Of a stretch of DNA of 24,310 nt, positions 14,031-21,480 are shown in pieces. Position 1 is the stretch's first letter. Each line of letters begins with the position of its first letter. A program made the translations under genes and the position numbers. Source of the stretch: JBFMGD01 sp040751775 (lineage in GTDB: Bacteria > Bacillota > Dethiobacteria > DTU022); NCBI GenBank assembly GCA_040751775.1, contig JBFMGD010000045.1:1-24310 (forward strand), given 5' to 3'. The notes beneath the pieces were generated by a model, which was given only the letters and a program-made list of their open reading frames with translations, did not search any database and had not been told where the DNA came from.

Positions 14031-15279
14031 GATCGTGGTGATCGGGGGAGGGCCGGCCGGGCTGGCGGCTGCCGCGGCGGCAAGTGATGCCGGCTGCCGG
14101 CAAGTTCTGCTGATCGAGCGCGACCGGGAACTGGGCGGTATCCTCAACCAGTGTGTGCATGACGGTTTCGGAAACTTGATTTTCGGCGGCAGCATGACCG
14201 GCCCCGAATATGCCCATCGCTTTATCCGCGAAGTGCGGCAGCGCCCGGCCATCGCCGTACTGACCGGGACCATGGTTTTAAGCCTCGCTCGCGACCGCCG
14301 CCTGACCTATGTCAACCGGGACGGTGTCCGCGAGATTCAACCGGGAGCGGTAATCCTGGCCATGGGCTGCCGCGAGCGAAGCCGTTTTCAGGCTTTTATC
14401 CCCGGCTACCGCCCGGCCGGAGTTTATACCGCCGGAACAGCACAGCGGCTGATCAATATGGAAGGGGTTATGCCGGGTGAAAACGCGGTCATCCTGGGCT
14501 CCGGCGATGTCGGTTTAATCATGGCCCGGCGCCTGACGCTTGAAGGAGCCAACGTGCTCGGTGTTTTTGAAATAGCGCCCCGGCCGGGCGGGCTAACCCG
14601 TAACGTAGTCCAGTGCCTGGATGATTTTCAAATTCCGCTGTTCCTCGAACATACGGTAACCTTTATTCACGGCAAAAAACGCCTTACAGGGGTCTCCGTC
14701 GCGCCGCTTGACCGGGCCGGCAAACCGGATCTCACCCGGGAGCGTTTTATCGCCTGCGATACTTTGATTCTCTCGGTAGGGCTTATTCCGGAAAATGAGC
14801 TTTCGCGTCAGGCCGGCCTCATTCTCGACCCGGTTTCGCGCGGGCCGGTGGTCGACCAGGAGATGTCCTGCAGCGTACCCGGTATCTATGCCGGCGGCAA
14901 CGTGGTGCACGTGCATGACCTGGTGGACTATGTTTCGCATACCGCCAGGCTTGCCGGCCGGGGGGCTCAGCGTTTCCTGGAGGGGCGCACCCCCGCGGGA
15001 CGGGTCATTATGCAAGCCGGCGAAAACGTTTCCTATATCATTCCGCAGTCCATTACCCTGCCCGTAAGCGAAACCGTGGATCTCTACCTGCGGGTTCGCG
15101 AGGCGCGGCGTAGCGTTCATTTGAAAATCACCCACCAGGGAAATGTGCTCAAACAAAAAATAGAACGGATTGTCCGGCCGCCGGAGATGATCCACCTTGC
15201 ACTCGAGCCCGCCCTGCTTACGGGTTTATCTGACGGCCATACAGTCAGCATCACCGTGTCGGGAGGCGAACCTGCATGA
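14020..15279 (+). CDS. GlpB-like NAD(P)/FAD-dependent oxidoreductase
   Basis: A 419-residue pyridine nucleotide-disulfide-type flavoprotein. The FAD-binding site is IGGGPAG (8-14), a second dinucleotide site is GSGDVG (160-165), and the C-terminal FAD motif is GIYAGGNVVHVHDLVDYV. Cys45 in LNQCVHDGFG and AMGCRER (115-121) are typical of the family that pairs with GlpA-like proteins in Firmicutes and Thermotoga. Some annotate such partners as sarcosine-oxidase alpha-like, so the exact reaction is open. It overlaps the upstream gene by 11 bases and the downstream one by 4 (ATGA), with AAGGAGG 9 bases before its ATG, so the three proteins are probably made in equal amounts as one complex. Confidence 0.87.
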   Translation: MPGEIVVIGGGPAGLAAAAAASDAGCRQVLLIERDRELGGILNQCVHDGFGNLIFGGSMTGPEYAHRFIREVRQRPAIAVLTGTMVLSLARDRRLTYVNRDGVREIQPGAVILAMGCRERSRFQAFIPGYRPAGVYTAGTAQRLINMEGVMPGENAVILGSGDVGLIMARRLTLEGANVLGVFEIAPRPGGLTRNVVQCLDDFQIPLFLEHTVTFIHGKKRLTGVSVAPLDRAGKPDLTRERFIACDTLILSVGLIPENELSRQAGLILDPVSRGPVVDQEMSCSVPGIYAGGNVVHVHDLVDYVSHTARLAGRGAQRFLEGRTPAGRVIMQAGENVSYIIPQSITLPVSETVDLYLRVREARRSVHLKITHQGNVLKQKIERIVRPPEMIHLALEPALLTGLSDGHTVSITVSGGEPA

Positions 15280-15635
15280 AGAGCACCAAAACAATCACCT
15301 GTATCAACTGCCCGCTCGGCTGCACGGTTACCGTTTCTCCCGGGCTGGACGGTTTGTCGGTTTCCGGAAACGAGTGCAAGCACGGCGAAACATATGCGCT
15401 CCAGGAGTACCGCGCTCCGCAAAGGGTCTTAACCGGCACTGTCCGGATCGAAGGCGCTTTCTTGCCCCGGCTGCCTGTAAAAAGCGAAGCGCCGCTCGCC
15501 AAGGAGTTGCTCCCGCTGGCGGCGCGAGAGCTGGATCGTATTTCAATCCGGGCACCGGTGTCATGCGGCACGGTAATCGCGTCAAACCTGGCCGGCAGCG
15601 GGATAAACCTGATCGCCACCCGGGATCTCGATTAG
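15276..15635 (+). CDS. DUF1667 cysteine-cluster protein
   Basis: A 119-residue protein with Cys9, Cys12, Cys16 (CINCPLGC) and Cys34 (NECKHG), arranged as for a metal or Fe-S cluster, and a further Cys97. This is the pattern of DUF1667, a small protein usually encoded after the GlpA-like and GlpB-like genes. It could take the place of GlpC as an electron-transfer subunit, though it has no membrane helix; this role is inferred. Its ATG overlaps the preceding stop and has GGGAGG 9 bases ahead. It ends only 3 bases from the convergent rnj stop. Confidence 0.87.
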   Translation: MKSTKTITCINCPLGCTVTVSPGLDGLSVSGNECKHGETYALQEYRAPQRVLTGTVRIEGAFLPRLPVKSEAPLAKELLPLAARELDRISIRAPVSCGTVIASNLAGSGINLIATRDLD

Positions 15636-15638
15636 ATG

Positions 15639-17336
15639 TTATTCAGTCACGGTTGGATCCAGCTCGATAATAATCGGCATGATCATGGGGCGGCGGCCGG
15701 TCTTTTCGAAGAAAAAGCTCGACGCCGCCTCACGCACATTGGATTTCACCACATTCCAATCCAGCAAGCGATCCCTCTTTAAGGCGGTGATCTTTTTGCT
15801 GATCGCCTGCTTTGCTTCTTCGAGCAGTTCTTCCGATTCCCTGACATAGACAAAACCCCTGGTCACGATATCCGGACCGCTGATCACCCTGGCCTGCGTG
15901 GTATCAATGGCCAGGATCACAATCAGGATGCCCTCTTCGGCCAAAATCCGCCGGTCACGCAGGACTACATCTCCCACGTCCCCCACTCCGAGGCCGTCCA
16001 CCATAATTTTGCCTGCGGTAACCATACCGGCGATCCGGCCGCTGTTTTCCGCAAACTCTATTACGGTGCCGGGTTCAACCAGGAAAACGTTATCTGCGGG
16101 GATATCCAGCTGGACGGCAATCTTGGCGCAATAGGTCTGATGACGGTATTCGCCATGCACCGGGATCAAGTAGCGCGGCCGCAGCAAGTTCACCATCAGC
16201 TTGATCTCCTCTTCACTGGCATGTCCGGAAACGTGAATCCCCGATATCGAACGGTAAATTACCTCTGCGCCCCGTTCAAAGAGGTTATTGACTGTACGGG
16301 CCACCAGTTTTTCATTGCCGGGAATCGGTGTAGCCGCGATAATCACCGTATCACCCGGCACTATCTCCACCCGGCGGTGATCCGAAAGCGATATCCGCGT
16401 CAGGGCGGACATCGGTTCGCCCTGGCTGCCGGTTGTGATCAAAGCCAGCTGCTCATGCGGGATATGGTTTATCTGGTCCAACTCTACCAGGATCCCCGCC
16501 GGGATGTTCAGATAACCCAGTTGCGACGCGATCTCCACCGAACTGACAATACTGCGCCCGATCACGCATACCTTTCGATTGTAGCGGTGCGCGGCTGTAA
16601 TCACCTGTTGGATGCGGTGGATATTGGAGGCAAAGGTAGCAAAGATAATCCGGTTCCCGGAGAGGCGAAAGATATCATCAATCGTTTTCCCGACCTCTTT
16701 TTCCGACAGAGTATAGCCGGGACGATCCGCGTTCGTACAGTCGATCAGGGCGGCCAACACGCCCCGCCGTCCTAAATCCGCCAGTTTATAAAAATCGGTC
16801 ACCCGGCCGTCCACCGGGGTTTGATCAAACTTAAAGTCGCTGGTATAGACTACCGAACCGACAGGAGTGTGCACGGCCACGCCCACCGAGTCCGGAATGC
16901 TGTGGTTTGTCCTGAAAAATTCCAGCTTGAAGCTGGGCGATATATCCAGTATCTGGTCCGGGTTAATCTCCCGCATTTCAATATCGCGTAAACTTTCGTG
17001 ATCTGTCATCTTGGACTGCAGCATACCGAGGGTCAGCTTGGTCCCGTAAACCGGTACACTTAAATCCTTGGCCAGGTATGGCAGTGCGCCGATATGGTCC
17101 TCATGACCGTGCGTCAGAATAATCCCTTTAATTAGTTCCTGGTTCTCTAGAAGGTAAGTCGTATCGGGGATCACGATATCTACCCCGTGCATCCCTTCTT
17201 CCGGAAACTTTAGGCCGGCATCCAGGACAATACATTCCTGCCTGTACTTCAGGGTAAACATGTTTTTGCCGATTTCCCCCACACCACCAAGAGGAACCAG
17301 TTGTAAATTGTCATTTTGCTTTGAATGCTTGGACAA
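15639..17336 (-). CDS. rnj: Ribonuclease J
   Basis: A 565-residue metallo-beta-lactamase/beta-CASP ribonuclease with endo- and 5'-exonuclease activity in RNA decay and rRNA processing. The zinc motif HGHEDH is at residues 76-81, preceded by PLGGVGEIGKNM. The beta-CASP part contains TTGSQGEPMSAL and ISGIHVSGHASEEE, followed by PVHGEYRH. The C-terminal domain is complete. I chose the second of two adjacent TTG codons (17336), 8 bases after AAGGAGG; the first (17339) is 5 bases away. In Bacillus subtilis rnjB lies beside dapA as here, which argues this is the orthologous locus. It probably shares a transcript with dapA. Confidence 0.93.
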   Translation of the reverse strand: MSKHSKQNDNLQLVPLGGVGEIGKNMFTLKYRQECIVLDAGLKFPEEGMHGVDIVIPDTTYLLENQELIKGIILTHGHEDHIGALPYLAKDLSVPVYGTKLTLGMLQSKMTDHESLRDIEMREINPDQILDISPSFKLEFFRTNHSIPDSVGVAVHTPVGSVVYTSDFKFDQTPVDGRVTDFYKLADLGRRGVLAALIDCTNADRPGYTLSEKEVGKTIDDIFRLSGNRIIFATFASNIHRIQQVITAAHRYNRKVCVIGRSIVSSVEIASQLGYLNIPAGILVELDQINHIPHEQLALITTGSQGEPMSALTRISLSDHRRVEIVPGDTVIIAATPIPGNEKLVARTVNNLFERGAEVIYRSISGIHVSGHASEEEIKLMVNLLRPRYLIPVHGEYRHQTYCAKIAVQLDIPADNVFLVEPGTVIEFAENSGRIAGMVTAGKIMVDGLGVGDVGDVVLRDRRILAEEGILIVILAIDTTQARVISGPDIVTRGFVYVRESEELLEEAKQAISKKITALKRDRLLDWNVVKSNVREAASSFFFEKTGRRPMIMPIIIELDPTVTE

Positions 17337-17409
17337 CAAGTAAACCTCCTTGCAACTATTTTTTCCAAAAAATAAGTAATCCATGTACTGCACTCTGTAT
17401 CCTAAGTAG

Positions 17410-18294
17410 TTAAATTAATTCATACCGGGCCAGCAGCCCTTTCAACCGAGCAGACTGCTCCGGGTTCAACGGCAGCAGCGGCAGGCGTGGCAAGCCGGCA
17501 TCGAATCCGATCATCCCCAGGGCCGCTTTTACCGGTACCGGGTTGCTGACCATAAAAAGGCCCCGGAAAAGCGGTAGCAGTTCCCGGTGGATCAAGGCCG
17601 CCGCCGCGGCCTGGCCCAAATTAAACGAGTCCACCATTTTTTTAACACGCGGGCCGATAATATTAGAAGCCACGCTGACCACACCGCACGCGCCGATACT
17701 CAACATCGGCAGGGTCAGGGCATCATCCCCGCAGTAGAGCGCAAAATCCGGTGATGCGCCGCTGCGGATGGCCGCCGCCTGCTCCAGGTCCCCTGACGCT
17801 TCTTTCACTGCCACAATATTTTCCACTTCACTTAAGCGCAGCGTTGTTTCCGCCGTCATATTCACCCCGGTCCTGCCGGGTACATTATATATCATGACCG
17901 GCAGCGCCGTTGATGCCGCTACTGCTTTAAAATGTGCCACGAGCCCTTCCTGGCTTGGCTTATTATAATAAGGGGTTACCAGTAAAACCCCGTCCACACC
18001 GGTAGGCGCGGCCTGCCGGGTCAACTCCACGGAAGCGGCGGTGGAATTGCAGCCGGTTCCGGCAATCACGGCCGCTTTTCCTTTCACAGCGCCGGAGACA
18101 ACACGAAACAGCGCTAACTTTTCCGCGGCGGTCAGTGTGGGTGCCTCACCGGTGGTACCCGCCACCACCAGGCCGGTGGAGCCGTTCTCCGCCAGATAAC
18201 GGGCCAACGAAGCCGCCGCTTTGTAATTCACCACCCCCTGCCCGTCAAAGGGCGTTACCATAGCAGTTACAACCGGACCGAATAAAGATGACAA
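17410..18294 (-). CDS. dapA: 4-hydroxy-tetrahydrodipicolinate synthase
   Basis: A 294-residue class I aldolase that condenses pyruvate with aspartate semialdehyde, the first step specific to lysine, diaminopimelate and dipicolinate. The Schiff-base lysine is K164 (VAVKEASGD), the proton-relay tyrosine Y136 (MIYNVPGRTG), and the substrate motif GTTGE is at 46-50. TTG at 18294 is preferred because GGGAGG lies 8 bases upstream; the GTG at 18303 overlaps that site. The product feeds the dipicolinate synthase encoded just upstream. The asd and dapG genes, which separate spoVFB and dapA in Bacillus subtilis, are absent. Confidence 0.95.
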   Translation of the reverse strand: MSSLFGPVVTAMVTPFDGQGVVNYKAAASLARYLAENGSTGLVVAGTTGEAPTLTAAEKLALFRVVSGAVKGKAAVIAGTGCNSTAASVELTRQAAPTGVDGVLLVTPYYNKPSQEGLVAHFKAVAASTALPVMIYNVPGRTGVNMTAETTLRLSEVENIVAVKEASGDLEQAAAIRSGASPDFALYCGDDALTLPMLSIGACGVVSVASNIIGPRVKKMVDSFNLGQAAAAALIHRELLPLFRGLFMVSNPVPVKAALGMIGFDAGLPRLPLLPLNPEQSARLKGLLARYELI

Positions 18295-18382
18295 AAAAAG
18301 CACCTCCCAAAGTATACCATTACCCCGCCAAAATTGAAAACTATTCTACACATTTTATCACGCTAAGTTCGTGCTGCCGGTA

Positions 18383-18970
18383 TTAAATTCCTGTCGCGAT
18401 CACCGGTTGGATTTGCCGTCCACACAGCGCCTCTTCGAGGGCCGGTAAAATCATTTCCGGTTTCGAGACCAGTGAATTCGGTTTTTCCACCGGATTATCC
18501 TGGTTAAAAGGGACCATATAGATGTTCTTAGTATTCAGCAGTGTAGCCAGGTTTACCGCGTTTAAACCGAGACCGTCGTTGGTCGAGATAAACAGCAAAA
18601 CAGGCCTGCTGTTGCGCAACTGCGCTTTCGCCGCCATCAGGACAACGCTGTCGACTACACCGTTGGCTAATTTAGCCATCGTATTGCCGGTACAGGGCGC
18701 AATCAAGAGAAGGTCCAACAGTTTGCCGGGCCCGATCGGTTCCACGTCGGTAATGGTTAACCACGGCTCTTCTCCGGTAACTGCAACTACCTTCGCGATC
18801 CATTCAGCAGCCGGACCGAAGCGCGTATCCGTGTTCTGCACGGCGGGCGACAGAATTGGAAACAGAGCCGCACCGGCCTGCTTAAGTAAAACCAACTGTG
18901 GCACAATTATATCCAGGGTGCAATGAGAACCGGTCATCGCGGTGCCGATTCGCTTTCCCGCCAAGCTCAT
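18383..18970 (-). CDS. dpaB: Dipicolinate synthase subunit B
   Basis: A 195-residue flavoprotein-fold subunit (SpoVFB) that, with DpaA, oxidises dihydrodipicolinate to dipicolinate in the mother cell for loading into spores. It begins SLAGKRIGTAMTGSHCT and has the flavin-type loops LLIAPCTGNTMAKLANG and PVLLFISTNDGLG. The ATG at 18970 follows GGAGG by 10 bases; the ATG at 18988 would put that ribosome site within the gene. It starts 24 bases after the dpaA stop, so the two are certainly coupled. Confidence 0.93.
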   Translation of the reverse strand: MSLAGKRIGTAMTGSHCTLDIIVPQLVLLKQAGAALFPILSPAVQNTDTRFGPAAEWIAKVVAVTGEEPWLTITDVEPIGPGKLLDLLLIAPCTGNTMAKLANGVVDSVVLMAAKAQLRNSRPVLLFISTNDGLGLNAVNLATLLNTKNIYMVPFNQDNPVEKPNSLVSKPEMILPALEEALCGRQIQPVIATGI

Positions 18971-18994
18971 CTTACTTCTTCCTCCCATATCTCT

Positions 18995-19864
18995 CTAGAT
19001 TGGCAATTTTTCCGTCAGAATCCGCCGGTAAACCCGTTCCAGGATCATCCCGGCACTGCGCGGCGCCGATTTTCCGGGCAGCCCCGGCAGAAGAACCGCT
19101 TTGATCCCCAACGCCTCTGCCGCCTTGAAATCGGTACCCCCGGGTGCCGCCGCCAGATCAAGAATCACACTGTGCGGCTGAACAGCGGCCAGCACGGTTG
19201 CGTTTAGAACCGCCGCCGGAGCGGTGTTGAATATAAAATTCGCCTCACGGACCGCTTTATGAAGATTTTCCGGAAATACCGGCTCCAAGCCCATCGTTTC
19301 CGCAAGTGCCGCCGATTCACGCCGCCGCACCAACACCGTTACCTTGGCGCTCAATCCCTGCAGCGCTCTGGCCAGAACGGTACCGCAACGGCCCAACCCG
19401 ATTACAAGCGAACGGTTACCGTGCAGAGTCAATTCTGAAAATTCCATTGCTTTCTGAATGGCACCTTCGGCGGTCGGTACCGCATTCAACACAGTCAACT
19501 CCGGATCAGAGGCTGTTAAAACCAACGCTCGACCGCCTAGCTCGGCTCGCACGTCCGGTGCCACTGACCCGGCGAGCAGCAGAGTTTCCGGAAGACTCTG
19601 CTTAATATAGATCCCGGCGAAAAGAGGTTCCCGGGAATAAAGGGCGCTTACCGCGCCTCCTGCTTTAATCCCGGAAAGAGGGGCAATCAATGCCGCCGCC
19701 CTTTGCAGGTCGCTTTCCGCCAGCAAATCTTTATGTTCAACTATGGGGCATTGTTCAAAACCGGCTAGCTTAACGGCGATCCCTTCACTCCGCCAGCTCT
19801 GGTAAAGAACCAGCTCCCGGCGGTCCCCACCGATTAACACAACAATCCGATCATGCAAATTCAT
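18995..19864 (-). CDS. dpaA: Dipicolinate synthase subunit A
   Basis: A 289-residue partner of DpaB (SpoVFA). The N-terminal half contains VLIGGDRRELVL and the second half a Rossmann NAD(P) site, GLGRCG at 156-161, followed by VTVLVRR and the ending DLAAAPGGTDF typical of the family. The ATG at 19864 has GGGAG about 10 bases ahead; the ATG at 19873, three codons earlier, overlaps it. A candidate sporulation sigma-K promoter lies about 130 bases upstream, which fits the mother-cell expression known for spoVF in Bacillus. Presence of both subunits is strong evidence that the organism makes endospores. Confidence 0.93.
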   Translation of the reverse strand: MNLHDRIVVLIGGDRRELVLYQSWRSEGIAVKLAGFEQCPIVEHKDLLAESDLQRAAALIAPLSGIKAGGAVSALYSREPLFAGIYIKQSLPETLLLAGSVAPDVRAELGGRALVLTASDPELTVLNAVPTAEGAIQKAMEFSELTLHGNRSLVIGLGRCGTVLARALQGLSAKVTVLVRRRESAALAETMGLEPVFPENLHKAVREANFIFNTAPAAVLNATVLAAVQPHSVILDLAAAPGGTDFKAAEALGIKAVLLPGLPGKSAPRSAGMILERVYRRILTEKLPI

Positions 19865-19921
19865 CCGGATCATTCTCCCACCCTTGCCGCCGGCACTAAG
19901 CCAACAAGGATCATCATTAAC

Positions 19922-19960
19922 CCCCTTTGAGGGGACGGCATGCCGTGCCCTCAGGAGGGG
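19922..19960. repeat. 39-bp near-perfect palindrome in the dpaA leader
   Basis: Read inward from both ends: CCCC/GGGG, a small unpaired part (TTT opposite AGGA), GAGGG/CCCTC, a G-G mismatch, then the continuous 12-bp palindrome ACGGCATGCCGT (19935-19946). It lies between the candidate sigma-K promoter and the dpaA start, so it would fold in the leader RNA. There is no T-run, so it is not a rho-independent terminator. It may be an operator, an mRNA stabiliser or an element of a dispersed palindromic family. Confidence 0.65.
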
Positions 19961-19993
19961 ATACTTTTCAATCCTGAATTAGATATTTTATGC

Positions 19994-20021
19994 TATTATA
20001 TGCTCAGGCCGGAAAAACGTT
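19994..20021 (-). promoter_or_regulatory. Candidate sigma-K-type promoter of dpaAB
   Basis: On the minus strand AAC is followed, 16 bases later, by CATATAATA, which fits the sigma-K consensus (AC at -35; CATAnnnTA at -10). A second match, CATAAAATA, lies a few bases further on. The same stretch also contains TATAAT, so a sigma-A promoter is possible. It lies directly after the terminator of the stress-protein gene, as expected for a new transcription unit. Confidence 0.45.
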
Positions 20022-20022
20022 A

Positions 20023-20048
20023 AAAACCCGGGCGGGAACCCGGGTTTT
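20023..20048 (-). terminator. Rho-independent terminator after the YflT-like gene
   Basis: AAAACCCGGG and CCCGGGTTTT form a perfect 10-bp stem with a 6-base loop. On the minus strand it is followed by TTTTTAACGTTTTT. It begins 32 bases past the stop codon at 20080 and separates the stress gene from dpaAB. Confidence 0.88.
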
Positions 20049-20079
20049 CTAGACAAATTGCTTTTGTCTTGATCAACGC

Positions 20080-20550
20080 TTACGTGCGATGGGTCTCCAC
20101 GTCCTCGGCTCCGTAGCCCCGTAGAATGGAAGCGGCGTCATCAACACGCTCATCGCCTGCTTTCAAGCTGACCAGGATACCGCCCTGACGAACCTGTTCT
20201 TCGTAGTATTCGCCTCTTTCTTCAGGAATGCCGAAGTCCACCAGGCCGCCGGCAATACCGCCGCCCACAACCCCGGTTAAGGTTGCGGCGATCGGCCCCG
20301 CGGCGATGATCGGTCCGATTCCTGGAATCAACAGCGCTCCAACCCCTGCCAGAAGTCCGGCGATACCGCCGAGGGCGCCTCCGGTAAATGCTCCTTCCGA
20401 TAAATCCTGATCCTGCATCCCGCCTTGGTCTTTTTCTTCATCCCTGGCGATCAGGGAAAGATCTCTTTCAAAACCCTGTTCTTTCAGATCTTGCACAGCG
20501 CTTTCAGCCCGGTCTTTGTCATGAAATACGGCTACTACAACCTTGCTCAT
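20080..20550 (-). CDS. YflT-type general stress protein
   Basis: A 156-residue protein with an N-terminal ferredoxin-like segment (KVVVAVFHDKDRAESAVQDL) and a central Gly/Ala-rich hydrophobic stretch (about 54-102) that could insert in or lie on a membrane. A C-terminal repeat of the first fold follows (GGILVSLKAG). This is the layout of the heat/general stress YflT (GSP17M) group of Firmicutes. The ATG follows AAGGAGG by 8 bases, and the gene has its own strong terminator, so it is probably an independent unit inserted between ymxH and dpaA, which are neighbours in Bacillus. A sigma-B-type promoter was looked for and not found. Confidence 0.78.
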   Translation of the reverse strand: MSKVVVAVFHDKDRAESAVQDLKEQGFERDLSLIARDEEKDQGGMQDQDLSEGAFTGGALGGIAGLLAGVGALLIPGIGPIIAAGPIAATLTGVVGGGIAGGLVDFGIPEERGEYYEEQVRQGGILVSLKAGDERVDDAASILRGYGAEDVETHRT

Positions 20551-20664
20551 GAGTAGTTCCTCCTTTGCTTTGATCAGACTCTGAAAGTTATTCTTTCCCT
20601 GCGCCGTTATTTTATTCTGAACACAAGCCGGTGGGGTTTGGGGAGTGATGATCGAATCCGAGGG

Positions 20665-20904
20665 TTATTTCTTTTTAAGATCAATAATGATCGCGTCGCC
20701 GCCAACCTTAACCACATTGGACCACGGGATCTGGACCTCTTCGCTGCCGCCGAAACCAAAAAAACCGCTCTTGCCGGCCAGAACCAGTGATTTAATCGCG
20801 CCGCTACTCTCTTCAATCAGTAAATCCGCTTTACCGGCCGGCCCCCAAAATTGGCCGCCTTCCAAATCAACCAGCTCTTTCCTGGCCAGTTCGCTTAAGC
20901 GCAA
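20665..20904 (-). CDS. ymxH: YlmC/YmxH family sporulation-locus protein (PRC-barrel)
   Basis: A 79-residue PRC-barrel protein. It begins MRLSELARKELVDLEGG and has the strand-rich body DLLIEESSGAIKSLVL, a glycine-rich loop (FFGFGGSEE) and the closing IPWSNVVKVGGDAIII typical of the YlmC/YmxH family, whose members lie between pnp and spoVFA in many spore formers. The molecular role is not established to my knowledge. The start is a TTG at 20904, 9 bases after AGGAGG. It lies 15 bases after dut. Confidence 0.88.
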   Translation of the reverse strand: MRLSELARKELVDLEGGQFWGPAGKADLLIEESSGAIKSLVLAGKSGFFGFGGSEEVQIPWSNVVKVGGDAIIIDLKKK

Positions 20905-20919
20905 TGCCGTGCTCCTCCT

Positions 20920-21378
20920 TTAGTCTGCTCCGGTATGCCCAAAACCGCCCTCTCCCCGATCCGTAAACGGCAGTTCATCCACAGAGATTAACTCCACCCG
21001 CGGTACGGCGCAGAGCACCATTTGCGCGATCCGGTCACCGCGTCGGATCGAAAACGGCAATCTTCCGAGATTGATCAGGATCACCTGGATCTCGCCCCGG
21101 TAATCCGCGTCAATTGTACCGGGTGAATTCAGCAGGCTGATCCCATGTTTGCCCGCCAGGCCGCTGCGCGGCCGGATTTGCAGCTCAAAGCCCTCCGGAA
21201 CTGCCGCATGTAAACCTGTCGGCACGATTTCGACTGATCCGGGCTCAATGATAATCTCTTGCTCCACGGCCGCGCGCAGGTCCAAGCCCACCGCGCCGCC
21301 CGTCATATACCGCGGTAAAGGAAGATCGGCGGCGTGGGCCGCCACTTTCACCGGCAGCAGGACTGTTTCCGGTTTCAT
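20920..21378 (-). CDS. dut: dUTP pyrophosphatase
   Basis: A 152-residue trimeric dUTPase that splits dUTP to dUMP and pyrophosphate, keeping uracil out of DNA and supplying dTMP synthesis. All five family motifs are seen in order: GLDLRAA (31-37), RPRSGLAGKHG, the uracil-binding hairpin NSPGTIDADYRGEI, RRGDRIAQM, and the C-terminal P-loop-like RGEGGFGHTG. The length is normal. The ATG at 21378 has a GGGGGG run 6-7 bases ahead. The gene sits where Bacillus subtilis has mlpA, which often lies near dut in Clostridia. Confidence 0.96.
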   Translation of the reverse strand: MKPETVLLPVKVAAHAADLPLPRYMTGGAVGLDLRAAVEQEIIIEPGSVEIVPTGLHAAVPEGFELQIRPRSGLAGKHGISLLNSPGTIDADYRGEIQVILINLGRLPFSIRRGDRIAQMVLCAVPRVELISVDELPFTDRGEGGFGHTGAD

Positions 21379-21480
21379 CTAGCATCCCCCCAAGGTTGCT
21401 CTCTAGATTGTATTGACTGATGGCAGGCATACTGATTTGCTTCAATTTGCTTTGCTTAAAGAATACCACACCGAAAACAT

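Noticed and set aside
18298..18320. Extended -10 (TGGTATACT) just before dapA
   Set aside because: Transcription would begin within the ribosome site, and the TTTCAA -35 is poor.
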